Positions 1 to 7,297 of a stretch of DNA of 10,438 bases are shown here, in pieces (position 1 is the stretch's first letter; every line of letters begins with the position of its first letter). Both the position numbers and the translations under genes were made by a program. The stretch lies in assembly GCA_035637115.1 (NCBI GenBank), contig DASPXV010000248.1, positions 1 through 10,438 on the forward strand, written 5' to 3'. This DNA is from JAICSD01 sp035637115 (lineage in GTDB: Bacteria; Acidobacteriota; Vicinamibacteria; Vicinamibacterales; 2-12-FULL-66-21). The notes under the pieces were generated by a model. It was not told where the DNA came from. It was given only the letters and a program-made list of their open reading frames with translations, and ran no database searches.

Positions 1-1
1 G

Positions 2-1132
2 CATGATTCGGCCGAGCGGCTGCGCCAATCCGGCGTCGACGTGTTCTTCGGCCAGGGCCGCTTCACGAGCGGCCGAACGGTCGCCGTTGACGGTCAAACC
101 CTGCGATTCAATCGCGCCGTTATTGCGACCGGCGGCCGGCCCACGGCACCCCCGATCCCGGGGCTGGACCAGATTCGCTACCTCACCAATGAAACGGTGT
201 TTTGGCTGACCGACTTGCCGAAGCGCCTCCTCATCATCGGCGCCGGGCCGATCGGCTGTGAGCTCGCGCAGGCATTCGCGCGACTTGGTTCCGCGGTCAC
301 CGTGTTCGATCAGGCGCCACGTGTACTCCCAAACGAGGACTCCGATGCGGCCGCAATTGTGCACCGGAGTTTGACCGAGGACGGGGTCACGTTCTACCTC
401 GGCGTGCGCCTGATTGAAGCGGCCGAGAACAGTCGTGGTGTCCAACTTCGATACGAACATACGAACGGGATGAGTCAGGCTGTCGGCGATCGCATTCTGG
501 TTGCGGCCGGTCGAGCTCCCAACATTGAGACGCTCGACGTCGATGCCGCAGGCGTTCGCGTATCGAAGCAGGGGGTGATCGTCAACGACCGGCTGCAGAC
601 CTCGAATCCCCGGATTTATGCGGCCGGTGACGTGTGTTCCCGCTTCAAGTTCACACATGCGGCTGACGCGATGGCCCGCGTCGTCATCCAGAATGCGTTG
701 TTTTTTGGCCGCCGCCGCGCGAGCGCACTCGTCATTCCCTGGTGCACGTACACCGACCCCGAAGTCGCGCACGTGGGTTCGTATGAGGCCGGGGCTCGCG
801 AGCAAGGGCGAAGCGTCGAGACCATCACGATCCCGGCGAATGAGGTCGACCGCGCCATTGTTGACGATGAACGCGACGGGTTCGTGCGCGTGCACCACGA
901 ACGAGGACGCCTGCTCGGGTGCACGATCGTGAGCGCGCATGCCGGCGAGATGATCGGTGAAGCCGCCTATGCGCTGAGGCATCACGGTACGCTCGCGGAC
1001 CTGTCTTCGACGATTCATCCGTACCCGACTCAAATCGAAGCGCTGCGTATGGCCGGCGATGCCTATCGCCGATCGCGGCTTACCCCACGCGTCCGACGCT
1101 GGCTGGAAAGGTACTTCCGATGGACCCGGTGA
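2..1132 (+). CDS. Mercuric-reductase-like FAD/NAD(P) disulfide oxidoreductase, 3' part
   Basis: The gene enters from the left edge; the frame is open from base 2, so the GTG at 41 is internal and the N-terminal FAD-binding part with the redox disulfide is missing. Visible are the end of the first FAD region (VIATGGRP), the NAD(P)-binding motif GAGPIG (about nt 239-256), the second FAD motif AAGDV (about nt 620-635) and the C-terminal dimerisation domain ending in HPYPTQIE (about nt 1015-1038), which carries the His...Glu pair typical of the glutathione reductase/MerA/lipoamide dehydrogenase family. The tail ends in a basic segment without the vicinal Cys pair of true MerA, so mercury reduction is not supported. 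Homologues of this type often sit beside TVP38/TMEM64 proteins, and one lies at 5755-6456. The last 13 nt overlap the next gene, implying one operon. A reductase role in metalloid chemistry is inferred. Confidence 0.88.
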   Translation, partial: HDSAERLRQSGVDVFFGQGRFTSGRTVAVDGQTLRFNRAVIATGGRPTAPPIPGLDQIRYLTNETVFWLTDLPKRLLIIGAGPIGCELAQAFARLGSAVTVFDQAPRVLPNEDSDAAAIVHRSLTEDGVTFYLGVRLIEAAENSRGVQLRYEHTNGMSQAVGDRILVAAGRAPNIETLDVDAAGVRVSKQGVIVNDRLQTSNPRIYAAGDVCSRFKFTHAADAMARVVIQNALFFGRRRASALVIPWCTYTDPEVAHVGSYEAGAREQGRSVETITIPANEVDRAIVDDERDGFVRVHHERGRLLGCTIVSAHAGEMIGEAAYALRHHGTLADLSSTIHPYPTQIEALRMAGDAYRRSRLTPRVRRWLERYFRWTR

Positions 1133-3603
1133 ACCCCGCTCTAACGCTCGATAACTCCGTCTTACTGCGTGCCCCTGCGTATATGACGGCGAAGCTCCCT
1201 GGAGGTATCCTCGCGCTGGATCCCGCCTCGCCGAACTGGATTACGACCGACGATCGCGGCGCGAGACTTCTGGCGTTGTTTGACGGCAAGACGCCCCTGA
1301 CCGAGATCGTCACGCGCTACGCGGCCGAGATGCACCTGGATATTGCGCACGCATGGCTCCATGTCGAGACATTCGCCCGTGATGCCCTTCGCCATCGGTT
1401 CATCTCGACGGACGGCGCTGTCCCACTTCCGTATCTCGGGCGCGCCGCGTATCTCGAAACCGATCGGCTGCGTGAGCTCTGGCTGCACGTCAACGATTTC
1501 TGCAACCTGTCGTGCGCGCACTGTCTCGTGTCCTCCGGCCCCGATCGCGGCCAGGGTCTATCGACGAAGATGCTCCTTGACGCCATCGATCAAGGCGCGT
1601 CACTTGGTGCCGAGCGGTTCTTCTTCACCGGCGGTGAACCGCTCACGCGTCCCGACGTCGTCGAACTGGCTCGCCATATCGTCGCCGATCACCAGCGCGA
1701 GCTCGTGATTCTGACGAACGGGACGGTGTTCAAGGGGGACCGTTTCACACAATTGCTCACGCTTGCGGGAGAACGGCTGCGCGTCCAGATCAGTCTCGAC
1801 GGCGCGTCACCCCAGACGAATGATCCGATTCGCGGTGACGGCACGTTCGAGCGCGTGCTCGAGGGAATTCGGGCGGCAGTGGCGGCGGGTCTCCGGCCAA
1901 GCCTCACGATGACGTTGCTGCACCGGAACCTGGGCGATCTCGAGCCCTTCGTGCGCCTGGCGGCCTCACTTGGCGTGCAGAACGTGCACCTGCTCTGGCC
2001 CCATCGTCGCGGCCGGGTGCTCGACGGCCCCTTTGCGACGCTGCCGTCAGCAGATGCGATTCTTGGTGCTGTGCGTCGCGCTCGAACGGCCGCCAGGGAA
2101 GTGGGTGTGACCGTCGACAACGTGGAGGAGTTCCGTCTCCGCATGGATGGACGGGCAGGCGTGAAGAACGATCTCGCCGGCGCCGGCTGGAACAGTCTGT
2201 GTGTCTATACGGACGGCTGCGTCTATCCGTCCGCATCGATGGCTGGCGTCCCCGAGCTGCGTTGCGGCGATCTCGAGTCCGCGTCGCTCGAGGCGATCTG
2301 GAAGGAGAGTCCGATTTGTCGCGAGTTGAGGGGGGCGACGGTTGAGCGGAAGCCGCGGTGTCGCACCTGCGAGCTGAAGTTTCTCTGCGGCGGCGGTGAT
2401 GTCGAACATGGCTATTGGGCGTCAGCTCGCGGCAGCTTTCTTGGGCACGATCCGTACTGCGACCTCTATAAGGGACTCGCCGCCGACGCGTTCGAGGAAC
2501 TCGCGGCCGAAGGCCAGGCGACAGTACAGCCGCGATCCGGATTCGACCGGCCTGTCGTGTTTCGCGCGATGGGTGAACGAACAGTCCACGACGACGAGGC
2601 GATCGTTCGAACGACCCATTCGGCATGCGTGCTCTCAGAGGAGGTGATCGAGCGCTCTCGCGGCATCGTGCGCGAATTCTATGGACACGCGGCGGATGAA
2701 CCACAAGCGGCACTGTGCTGCCCGGTTCAACCTGACGCCGAGGATCTCACCCACATTCCGAAGGAAGTCGTCGAGCGATTCTACGGCTGCGGCAGTCCCG
2801 TGAGCAGTGCGGCCCTGGCGCCGGGCGAGACCGCGGTCGATTTGGGATCCGGCGCCGGCATCGACTGCTTTATCGCCGCGAAGAAGGTGGGTGCGACCGG
2901 ACGCGTGTACGGCGTGGACATGACCGAGTCGATGCTGAAGGTTGCGAACGACTGCCGGCCGAGTGTGGCCCGGGCGCTCGGATGGGATGTCGTCGAGTTC
3001 AAGCGCGGGTTCCTCGAAGCGATTCCGCTGGAGGACGCGAGCGCCGATGTTGTCACGTCGAATTGCGTGATCAATCTCTCACCCGACAAGCCGCGCGTAT
3101 TTCGGGAGATCTGGCGCGTGCTCAGGGACCACGGTCGTGCCGTCGTCGCCGACATCGTCGCGGATCGCGAGGTGCCGCCGAAGATGCGCGCCGATGGGAA
3201 ACTCTGGGGCGAGTGCATCAGCGGCGCACTGACGGAGGACGCGTTCCTCGCATCGCTGGAGCGCGCCGGTTTCTACGGCGTGTCGATCCTGAAGAAGACG
3301 TTCTGGCGTGAGGTCGAGGGCTGCCGGTTCTTTTCGATCACGGCCAGAGGCTACAAATTCGAAAAGAAGGCTGGCTGCACGTACGTGGGGCAATACGCGA
3401 TTTACCTGGGACCGCTCAAGGCGGCCGTGGATGAGGAGGGGCATCTGTTCCCGCGTGGCGCGCCGGTCGAAGTCTGCACCGATACGGCTGCGAAGCTCTC
3501 GCACGCGCCGTATGCCGGATCGTTTGCGATCGCGGGCGGAACGACCGCGCACGTTCAAGGCGATCGTGAGGGGGACTGCTGCGGCCCTGGCGGGTGCTGC
3601 TGA
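1120..3603 (+). CDS. PqqD-like / radical SAM-SPASM / ArsM-type methyltransferase fusion
   Basis: This is an 827-aa multidomain enzyme. Residues about 15-98 resemble a PqqD-like domain. Residues about 118-330 form a radical SAM domain with the cluster motif CNLSCAHC (C128, C132, C135) and GGEP at 172-174. Residues about 355-450 form a SPASM domain with many Cys (C361, C367, C382, C414, C417, C423, C447), expected to hold auxiliary Fe-S clusters. Residues about 500-750 are an ArsM-like SAM methyltransferase: Cys pair 533-534, DLGSGAGID (574-582), VDMTESML (599-606), SNCVINLS with C649, and GEC with C699. C649 and C699 match the As(III)-binding Cys of ArsM enzymes. The protein ends GDCCGPGGCC, a metalloid-binding style tail. 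The ATG at 1120 has GAAAGG eight bases upstream. Likely role: arsenic methylation combined with a radical step forming another C-As bond. The domains are clear; the substrate is inferred. Confidence 0.9.
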   Translation: MDPVNPALTLDNSVLLRAPAYMTAKLPGGILALDPASPNWITTDDRGARLLALFDGKTPLTEIVTRYAAEMHLDIAHAWLHVETFARDALRHRFISTDGAVPLPYLGRAAYLETDRLRELWLHVNDFCNLSCAHCLVSSGPDRGQGLSTKMLLDAIDQGASLGAERFFFTGGEPLTRPDVVELARHIVADHQRELVILTNGTVFKGDRFTQLLTLAGERLRVQISLDGASPQTNDPIRGDGTFERVLEGIRAAVAAGLRPSLTMTLLHRNLGDLEPFVRLAASLGVQNVHLLWPHRRGRVLDGPFATLPSADAILGAVRRARTAAREVGVTVDNVEEFRLRMDGRAGVKNDLAGAGWNSLCVYTDGCVYPSASMAGVPELRCGDLESASLEAIWKESPICRELRGATVERKPRCRTCELKFLCGGGDVEHGYWASARGSFLGHDPYCDLYKGLAADAFEELAAEGQATVQPRSGFDRPVVFRAMGERTVHDDEAIVRTTHSACVLSEEVIERSRGIVREFYGHAADEPQAALCCPVQPDAEDLTHIPKEVVERFYGCGSPVSSAALAPGETAVDLGSGAGIDCFIAAKKVGATGRVYGVDMTESMLKVANDCRPSVARALGWDVVEFKRGFLEAIPLEDASADVVTSNCVINLSPDKPRVFREIWRVLRDHGRAVVADIVADREVPPKMRADGKLWGECISGALTEDAFLASLERAGFYGVSILKKTFWREVEGCRFFSITARGYKFEKKAGCTYVGQYAIYLGPLKAAVDEEGHLFPRGAPVEVCTDTAAKLSHAPYAGSFAIAGGTTAHVQGDREGDCCGPGGCC

Positions 3604-4715
3604 TGCTGCTCGCGCTGCTGACGGTTGGCTGTGCCGCCGCCGTTGCATGGGCAAACGGCGCCAATGATGTGTCGAAGGGTGTTGCGACCCTTGTGGGTAG
3701 CCGTCTGGCCACCTATGCGATCGCTCTCCGATGGGGAACGCTGTGGACAGTGGCGGGGGCGATCAGCGCGCTGGCGTTGACGACTGCGATGGTGAAGACG
3801 TTCAGCACCGCCCTCGTCTCTGCAAGCGTCGCTCACACGCCTGGGTTTCCGCTCGCAGTAGCCGCTGGCACGTTCGCGTGTGTGGCCGTTGCATCCGGGA
3901 CGGGGTTGCCAGTCTCGACCACGCACGCGCTGACCGGCGCCATCATCGGAACGGCAGTGGCGGCGGGCGGAATCGACGGGATCGATTGGTCGCTCGCCGC
4001 CACGTCAATCGCGATGCCGCTCGCGTTCAGTCCGGTCGCAGCCGGCCTCATCGCATATGGCACGCACGCCGTGGTGAATCAACGGCTGACCGTCGCCTCG
4101 CGCTACTGCGTGTGTGCGCGAGAGCAGCCCCTGGTGATTCCGGATTCACCCGTCGCCGGGATCGCGGCAGTGAGAACCATCATGCTGCCGGTCGTCATTC
4201 TGGATCAGGAGGGGGCCTGCGCCGACGGCGAGAGTCTCAATCGGGGAGTTCGATTGACCGATGCCGCTCACTGGAGCACGAGCGCCGCGCTGAGTTTTGC
4301 GCGTGGTCTCAACGACACACCAAAGATCGTGGCCTTGGCCGCCGCGGCGGCCGTCTCGATCGGAGTGGCCGCGCCATCCCTGTTTGCCATCGGCGCGATC
4401 GTGATCGGCGCGGGCAGTCTCCTTGCCGGTCGTCGCGTGACGCGCACGCTGGCCGAGCGCGTGACGGATATCGATCCGCTGGAGGGCCTCGCCGCGAGCG
4501 CAGTCGCAGCCGTACTCGTCCTCGCCGCGTCCGTCGTTGCGCTGCCAGTTTCAACGACGCACGTGGCGTCGGGCGCGATCATCGGCGCGGGATTACGGTC
4601 AGGATCCGGTGCCGTTCACTGGCGGACCGTCTGGAGCATTGTCATTGCGTGGTTCGTGACGCTGCCTGTCTCGGCTGTGGCCGCGGCGAGCGTCTGGCTT
4701 GTGATCGGGGCATAG
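3603..4715 (+). CDS. PiT-family inorganic phosphate transporter
   Basis: An integral membrane protein of about 370 aa with the two inverted PiT repeats. The first has GANDVSKGVATLVGS near the N terminus and GTGLPVSTTHALTGAIIG near 102-119. The second has SFARGLNDTPKIVAL near 234-248 and ALPVSTTHVASGAIIG near 316-331. A central hydrophilic stretch of about 60 aa carries YCVC and a further Cys, as in some PiT subfamilies. PiT proteins are cation-coupled phosphate symporters that can also carry arsenate. ATG 3603 overlaps the TGA of the upstream gene by one base, giving translational coupling; a GTG at 3594 in the same frame would add three residues. Its place directly after an ArsM fusion suggests transport of phosphate/arsenate or of a product of that enzyme, but the direction and substrate cannot be read from sequence. 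Confidence 0.9.
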   Translation: MLLALLTVGCAAAVAWANGANDVSKGVATLVGSRLATYAIALRWGTLWTVAGAISALALTTAMVKTFSTALVSASVAHTPGFPLAVAAGTFACVAVASGTGLPVSTTHALTGAIIGTAVAAGGIDGIDWSLAATSIAMPLAFSPVAAGLIAYGTHAVVNQRLTVASRYCVCAREQPLVIPDSPVAGIAAVRTIMLPVVILDQEGACADGESLNRGVRLTDAAHWSTSAALSFARGLNDTPKIVALAAAAAVSIGVAAPSLFAIGAIVIGAGSLLAGRRVTRTLAERVTDIDPLEGLAASAVAAVLVLAASVVALPVSTTHVASGAIIGAGLRSGSGAVHWRTVWSIVIAWFVTLPVSAVAAASVWLVIGA

Positions 4716-4721
4716 ACGTGT

Positions 4722-5438
4722 ATGTATGTCAACCTTAAGTCGTTCGACGCGTTGGCGCTGGTCGTCGCTATCCTCTCCGCGATAGTGCTGCTGCTCTCCG
4801 GTCCCGGCTACCGAGTCGGTGCGTGGTCGCTGCCGACAGCGTTCATGCTGCTCCGCTGGGGCGCGTACGGCGGCATCCTCGCCGCAGCCATGGCAAGCGG
4901 AGCGCTGTGGCGGGTGCGCGGACGATCGGTGTTCGCGGTACTCGCGCTCATCATCGGCGTGACGACGGTGGGGATCCCGCTCCGGTTCCAGCGCGCCGCC
5001 GCCTCCGCTCCGCCCATTCACGACATCACGACCGATACGGCGAATCCTCCCACGTTCAAGGCGGTGGTGCCGGCACGCGCCAACGCGCCGAATACGCTGG
5101 AGTACTCGCAGGAGGTCGCACGCCAGCAGCGCGAACGCTACCCCGATATCAAGCCGCTCATTCTTGAAATGCCGGCGCCGCAGGTATTCGAGCGCGCTCT
5201 GCAGGCGGCGCGGAACGCCGGCTGGGAAATCGTCGCAACCGACGCGGATGCAGGGCGGATCGAGGCGACGGACACCACCACGTTCTTCGGGTTCAAGGAC
5301 GACATCGTCGTGCGGCTTACTCCCATCGGCAGCCGCAGCGTCGTCGACGTCCGTTCGGTATCGCGAGTGGGCCGGGGCGACGTGGGGACGAACGCACGGC
5401 GCATCCGCGAGTATCTGAAGCGACTGTCGCAGGTCTGA
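4722..5438 (+). CDS. DUF1499 family membrane-anchored protein
   Basis: This 238-aa protein has about three hydrophobic segments in its first 90 residues (roughly 8-28, 38-60, 66-85). A soluble C-terminal DUF1499 domain follows from about residue 115. Typical DUF1499 stretches are visible: YPDIKPLILEMP, a helix with ALQAARNAGWEIV, GRIEATDTTTFFGFKDD, and DVRSVSRVGRGDVGTNARRI near the end. The function of DUF1499 is unknown to me. The gene starts six bases after the PiT stop, with no strong Shine-Dalgarno sequence before ATG 4722, so it probably depends on translation of the upstream genes. It is the last gene of this plus-strand operon. Placement in the operon implies co-expression with the radical SAM-ArsM enzyme, not a defined activity. 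Confidence 0.88.
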   Translation: MYVNLKSFDALALVVAILSAIVLLLSGPGYRVGAWSLPTAFMLLRWGAYGGILAAAMASGALWRVRGRSVFAVLALIIGVTTVGIPLRFQRAAASAPPIHDITTDTANPPTFKAVVPARANAPNTLEYSQEVARQQRERYPDIKPLILEMPAPQVFERALQAARNAGWEIVATDADAGRIEATDTTTFFGFKDDIVVRLTPIGSRSVVDVRSVSRVGRGDVGTNARRIREYLKRLSQV

Positions 5439-5478
5439 GCAGACAGGCCCTCCGATTCCGCCGGGACAGGCGTCGTGG

Positions 5479-5505
5479 GCTGGCGCGACTTCCAGGCACG
5501 CCAGC
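5479..5505 (+). terminator. Weak hairpin after the left operon
   Basis: GCTGGCG at 5479-5485 pairs perfectly with CGCCAGC at 5499-5505 across a 13-base loop, about 40 bases beyond the DUF1499 stop. There is no T-tract after it, so it is not a standard intrinsic terminator. It may slow polymerase, protect a 3' end or be chance in GC-rich DNA. Confidence 0.25.
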
Positions 5506-5527
5506 GCATTTGCATTCTGCGAGGCCG

Positions 5528-5758
5528 ATGTTGCGACAACCGAGCCCCATCGACGAACACGCGGCGACTGGGGAAACCGCGCGCATCTACCACGACATTC
5601 GCCAGACGCTTCGCGTCAGCGGCGTCAGCGCGGATGATATCCCGGGCACGCGATTCGAGCCGATACCAAAGGCGAGGCACTTCGTGATGATCGATCGCCC
5701 TCGGGTTGTCGTCGGTCTCCTGCTGGAGTTTCTTTCCGGATCAGGCGCCCGAGCTTAG
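5528..5758 (+). pseudogene. Short chimeric ORF: DehI-like start, alpha/beta-hydrolase-like end
   Basis: The reading frame gives about 76 aa from ATG 5528 (TTG 5510 is also possible). Its first third, with PIDEHAATGETARIYHDIR then QTLRVSGV, resembles the N terminus of DehI/AhpD-type helical proteins. Its end, from IPKARHFVMIDRP to LLEFLSGSG, resembles the last strand and helix of alpha/beta hydrolases, where the His of ARHF would be the catalytic base. Neither fold could be complete at this length. The simplest reading is a scar from a deletion that joined two genes, about residue 34-38 of the ORF. The stop overlaps the convergent TVP38 gene by a few bases. No clear ribosome binding site is seen. 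It could still be a real small protein; homology calls are from memory of family motifs. Confidence 0.4.
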
Positions 5759-6456
5759 TGCGGCCGCGCGCGTTTCAGTTCTTCGTCGAGCATGCGTCGC
5801 GCTGCTTTGGTGATGAAGAAGACGGCGACAACCGTCGCCGTGAGTCCCGCAATCGTCAGCGCGAGACGTGCAGGACCTCCCCCTCGGCTCGCCTGAGTGA
5901 GCCCTGCAGCCGTCGTCGCCAGCGACCCTAGATACACGTACAGCCAGGTGCCCGGCAGCATGCCGACGAACGATGCGACGACGTAGCGTCGAATCGGGAC
6001 GTCCGAGACGCCGAGCGCGTAGTTCAGCACGTTGTAGGGAACGGCTGGCGACAAGCGCAAGAGCAGAATCAGCTTGAAGCTGTTCTGGCCGATGGCGCGA
6101 TCGATCGCGCGCGTTGTCGGAGATCGGGAGATCTTCTTCTGAACCCACCCGCGGAGAGCTGTTCGGCCCAGCATGAATGCGATTGTGGCCGCGAGGACGC
6201 TTGCCGGCGAGGCGACGAGAAGACCACGAATCGGGCCGTACGCAAAGCCAGCCGCCATCGTGAGCAGCGAGCCCGGCACCAGCGCAACTTCGGCTACGAC
6301 GTAGACCGCGATGAAGATGAAGACGCCCGTCGCTCCGGCGCCGCGGATGCGTTCGGCCAGCGCGATCGTCCACTCCCGCACGGGCAGAAACCATGCGAGC
6401 GTGAGGACCACACCAAGCCCGACCACGCCGAGCGCAAGCCGGCCGCGACTTCCCAC
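5755..6456 (-). CDS. TVP38/TMEM64 family (VTT domain) membrane protein
   Basis: A 233-aa polytopic membrane protein. An N-terminal hydrophobic segment (about 8-24) is followed by the VTT/SNARE-associated core. This contains VALVPGSLLTMAAGFAYG and an FMLGR end (about 57-97), then LILLLRLSPAVPYNVLNYA with ALGVSDVPIRRY and GMLPGTWLYVYLG (about 129-178), and a final membrane helix near 200-218. These are the hallmark stretches of the DedA/TVP38 superfamily, thought to act as lipid scramblases or membrane transporters. The GTG at 6456 is the only start before an upstream stop. It is encoded opposite to the left operon but only about 300 bases from its end. TVP38 genes are commonly next to, or fused with, the oxidoreductase type found at the left edge, so the two may work together. 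Confidence 0.88.
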   Translation of the reverse strand: MGSRGRLALGVVGLGVVLTLAWFLPVREWTIALAERIRGAGATGVFIFIAVYVVAEVALVPGSLLTMAAGFAYGPIRGLLVASPASVLAATIAFMLGRTALRGWVQKKISRSPTTRAIDRAIGQNSFKLILLLRLSPAVPYNVLNYALGVSDVPIRRYVVASFVGMLPGTWLYVYLGSLATTAAGLTQASRGGGPARLALTIAGLTATVVAVFFITKAARRMLDEELKRARPH

Positions 6457-6467
6457 ATCCGCAGTTT

Positions 6468-6477
6468 ACAGATCTGT
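6468..6477. promoter_or_regulatory. 10-bp palindrome ACAGATCTGT between divergent genes
   Basis: A perfect palindrome lies in the 40-60 bp gap between the TVP38 start (-) and the small membrane ORF (+). Its position would suit an operator for a dimeric repressor, but it is short and occurs once, so chance is a fair explanation. Confidence 0.2.
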
Positions 6478-6495
6478 CGCTATGGTCCGCAGGCG

Positions 6496-6813
6496 TTGGT
6501 CGGCGGCATCGGTGTCGTGATGTGGGGGATGGTGGTTCACCTGATGACGTCAGCGGTTCTCGGCGTGATATTCGCCGCGATCATCGGCCCGCATGTCTCG
6601 TCCGCCGCCGCCGCCGCTTTATGGCGGACGGGATACGGCCTCCTTGTGATGGTCGCAATGATGTACCTGGTTCTGCCGTGGGCGAATCCGACCATGGCCA
6701 GCCGCGTTCCGATAATGATGGGCGCGCAGGCGATTGGCCACGTGCTGTACGGGATGTGCCTGGGATTAGCGCCCGCGTTCATCGCGCGATCCGAGCGGGT
6801 GTTTCTGGATTGA
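6496..6813 (+). CDS. Small hypothetical membrane protein, possibly 5'-truncated
   Basis: The ORF encodes up to 105 aa, very rich in Ala, Val, Met and Gly, with about three hydrophobic helices (roughly 3-28, 45-61, 74-97) and a short charged end (ARSERVFLD). I do not recognise a named family; the GMVVHLMTSAVLGVIFAAI stretch recalls small Acidobacteria/Proteobacteria membrane proteins that normally have additional helices upstream. The first start in the frame is TTG 6496; GTG 6517 and ATG 6520 follow, none with a clear Shine-Dalgarno sequence. The frame is also open upstream, across the start of the divergent TVP38 gene, with no start codon. Either it is a genuine small protein starting near 6517, or the 3' remainder of a longer gene whose start was lost. 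Confidence 0.5.
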   Translation: MVGGIGVVMWGMVVHLMTSAVLGVIFAAIIGPHVSSAAAAALWRTGYGLLVMVAMMYLVLPWANPTMASRVPIMMGAQAIGHVLYGMCLGLAPAFIARSERVFLD

Positions 6814-6817
6814 GGTG

Positions 6818-7297
6818 CTAGCGGCGCGCGTTTCGCGTCTCGAAATAGCGATCGATGAGGAAGTCGAGCGACAGCGCACCCGCGCCTCGCGTCAGGAGCA
6901 TTACGAGGATAGAGGCCCAGACCAGGTTTTCTGTCCAGGCGCTCGGATAGACGAACAGTTGGATTACCGCGATCGAGGCGAGAATTGGCAAGGTCGCAAA
7001 TCGCGTCCCAAGGCCGAGAAACAAAAATATCGGCCAGGTGAGCTCGTTGAACATCGTGATGCGGGCTGCCACGATTGGACTGAGGATCGGCACTTTGTAC
7101 TCGTCCTCGAACAGTTTCACGGCGAACTCGAACGATTGGTACTTCAACAGACCTGCTTTGAAGAATACCGAGCCGACCCCGATTCGCATCGCCAGCAGGA
7201 TCAACGAGATCGGGAACCGTTGCAGCCAGCCTCGAACGATCACGAACCACGTTCGCGGTGCCCATTCCGAACCGGCCTCGGCGAGGGCCGATCTCAT
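6818..7297 (-). CDS. DoxX family membrane protein of the bufferin operon (BufD/GigD-like)
   Basis: A 159-aa protein with about four membrane helices (roughly 30-50, 72-97, 100-118, 124-143). DoxX-type features are SLILLAMRIGVGSVFFKAGLLKY at the first helix and the FNELTWPIFLFLGLGTR stretch at the second. DoxX proteins are membrane subunits linked to quinone or thiol redox chemistry. This one is the last gene of the operon: its ATG overlaps the TGA of the DUF2063 gene by four bases (ATGA), so it is translationally coupled. In the Caulobacter gig operon a DoxX protein likewise follows the bufferin genes. Its exact part in bufferin maturation or export is unsettled. Confidence 0.9.
   Translation of the reverse strand: MRSALAEAGSEWAPRTWFVIVRGWLQRFPISLILLAMRIGVGSVFFKAGLLKYQSFEFAVKLFEDEYKVPILSPIVAARITMFNELTWPIFLFLGLGTRFATLPILASIAVIQLFVYPSAWTENLVWASILVMLLTRGAGALSLDFLIDRYFETRNARR

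Noticed and set aside
2..1132. Calling the first gene merA (mercuric reductase)
   Set aside because: The C terminus lacks the vicinal Cys pair that defines functional MerA, no mer genes are nearby and the active-site part lies outside the window.
1904..2713. Long minus-strand ORF inside the radical SAM-ArsM gene
   Set aside because: Arg/Ser/Pro-rich composition without motifs; it is an antisense shadow of GC-rich coding DNA.
3731..4738. Second plus-strand ORF overlapping the PiT gene
   Set aside because: Arg-rich translation with no recognisable motif, while the other frame has both PiT signature repeats.
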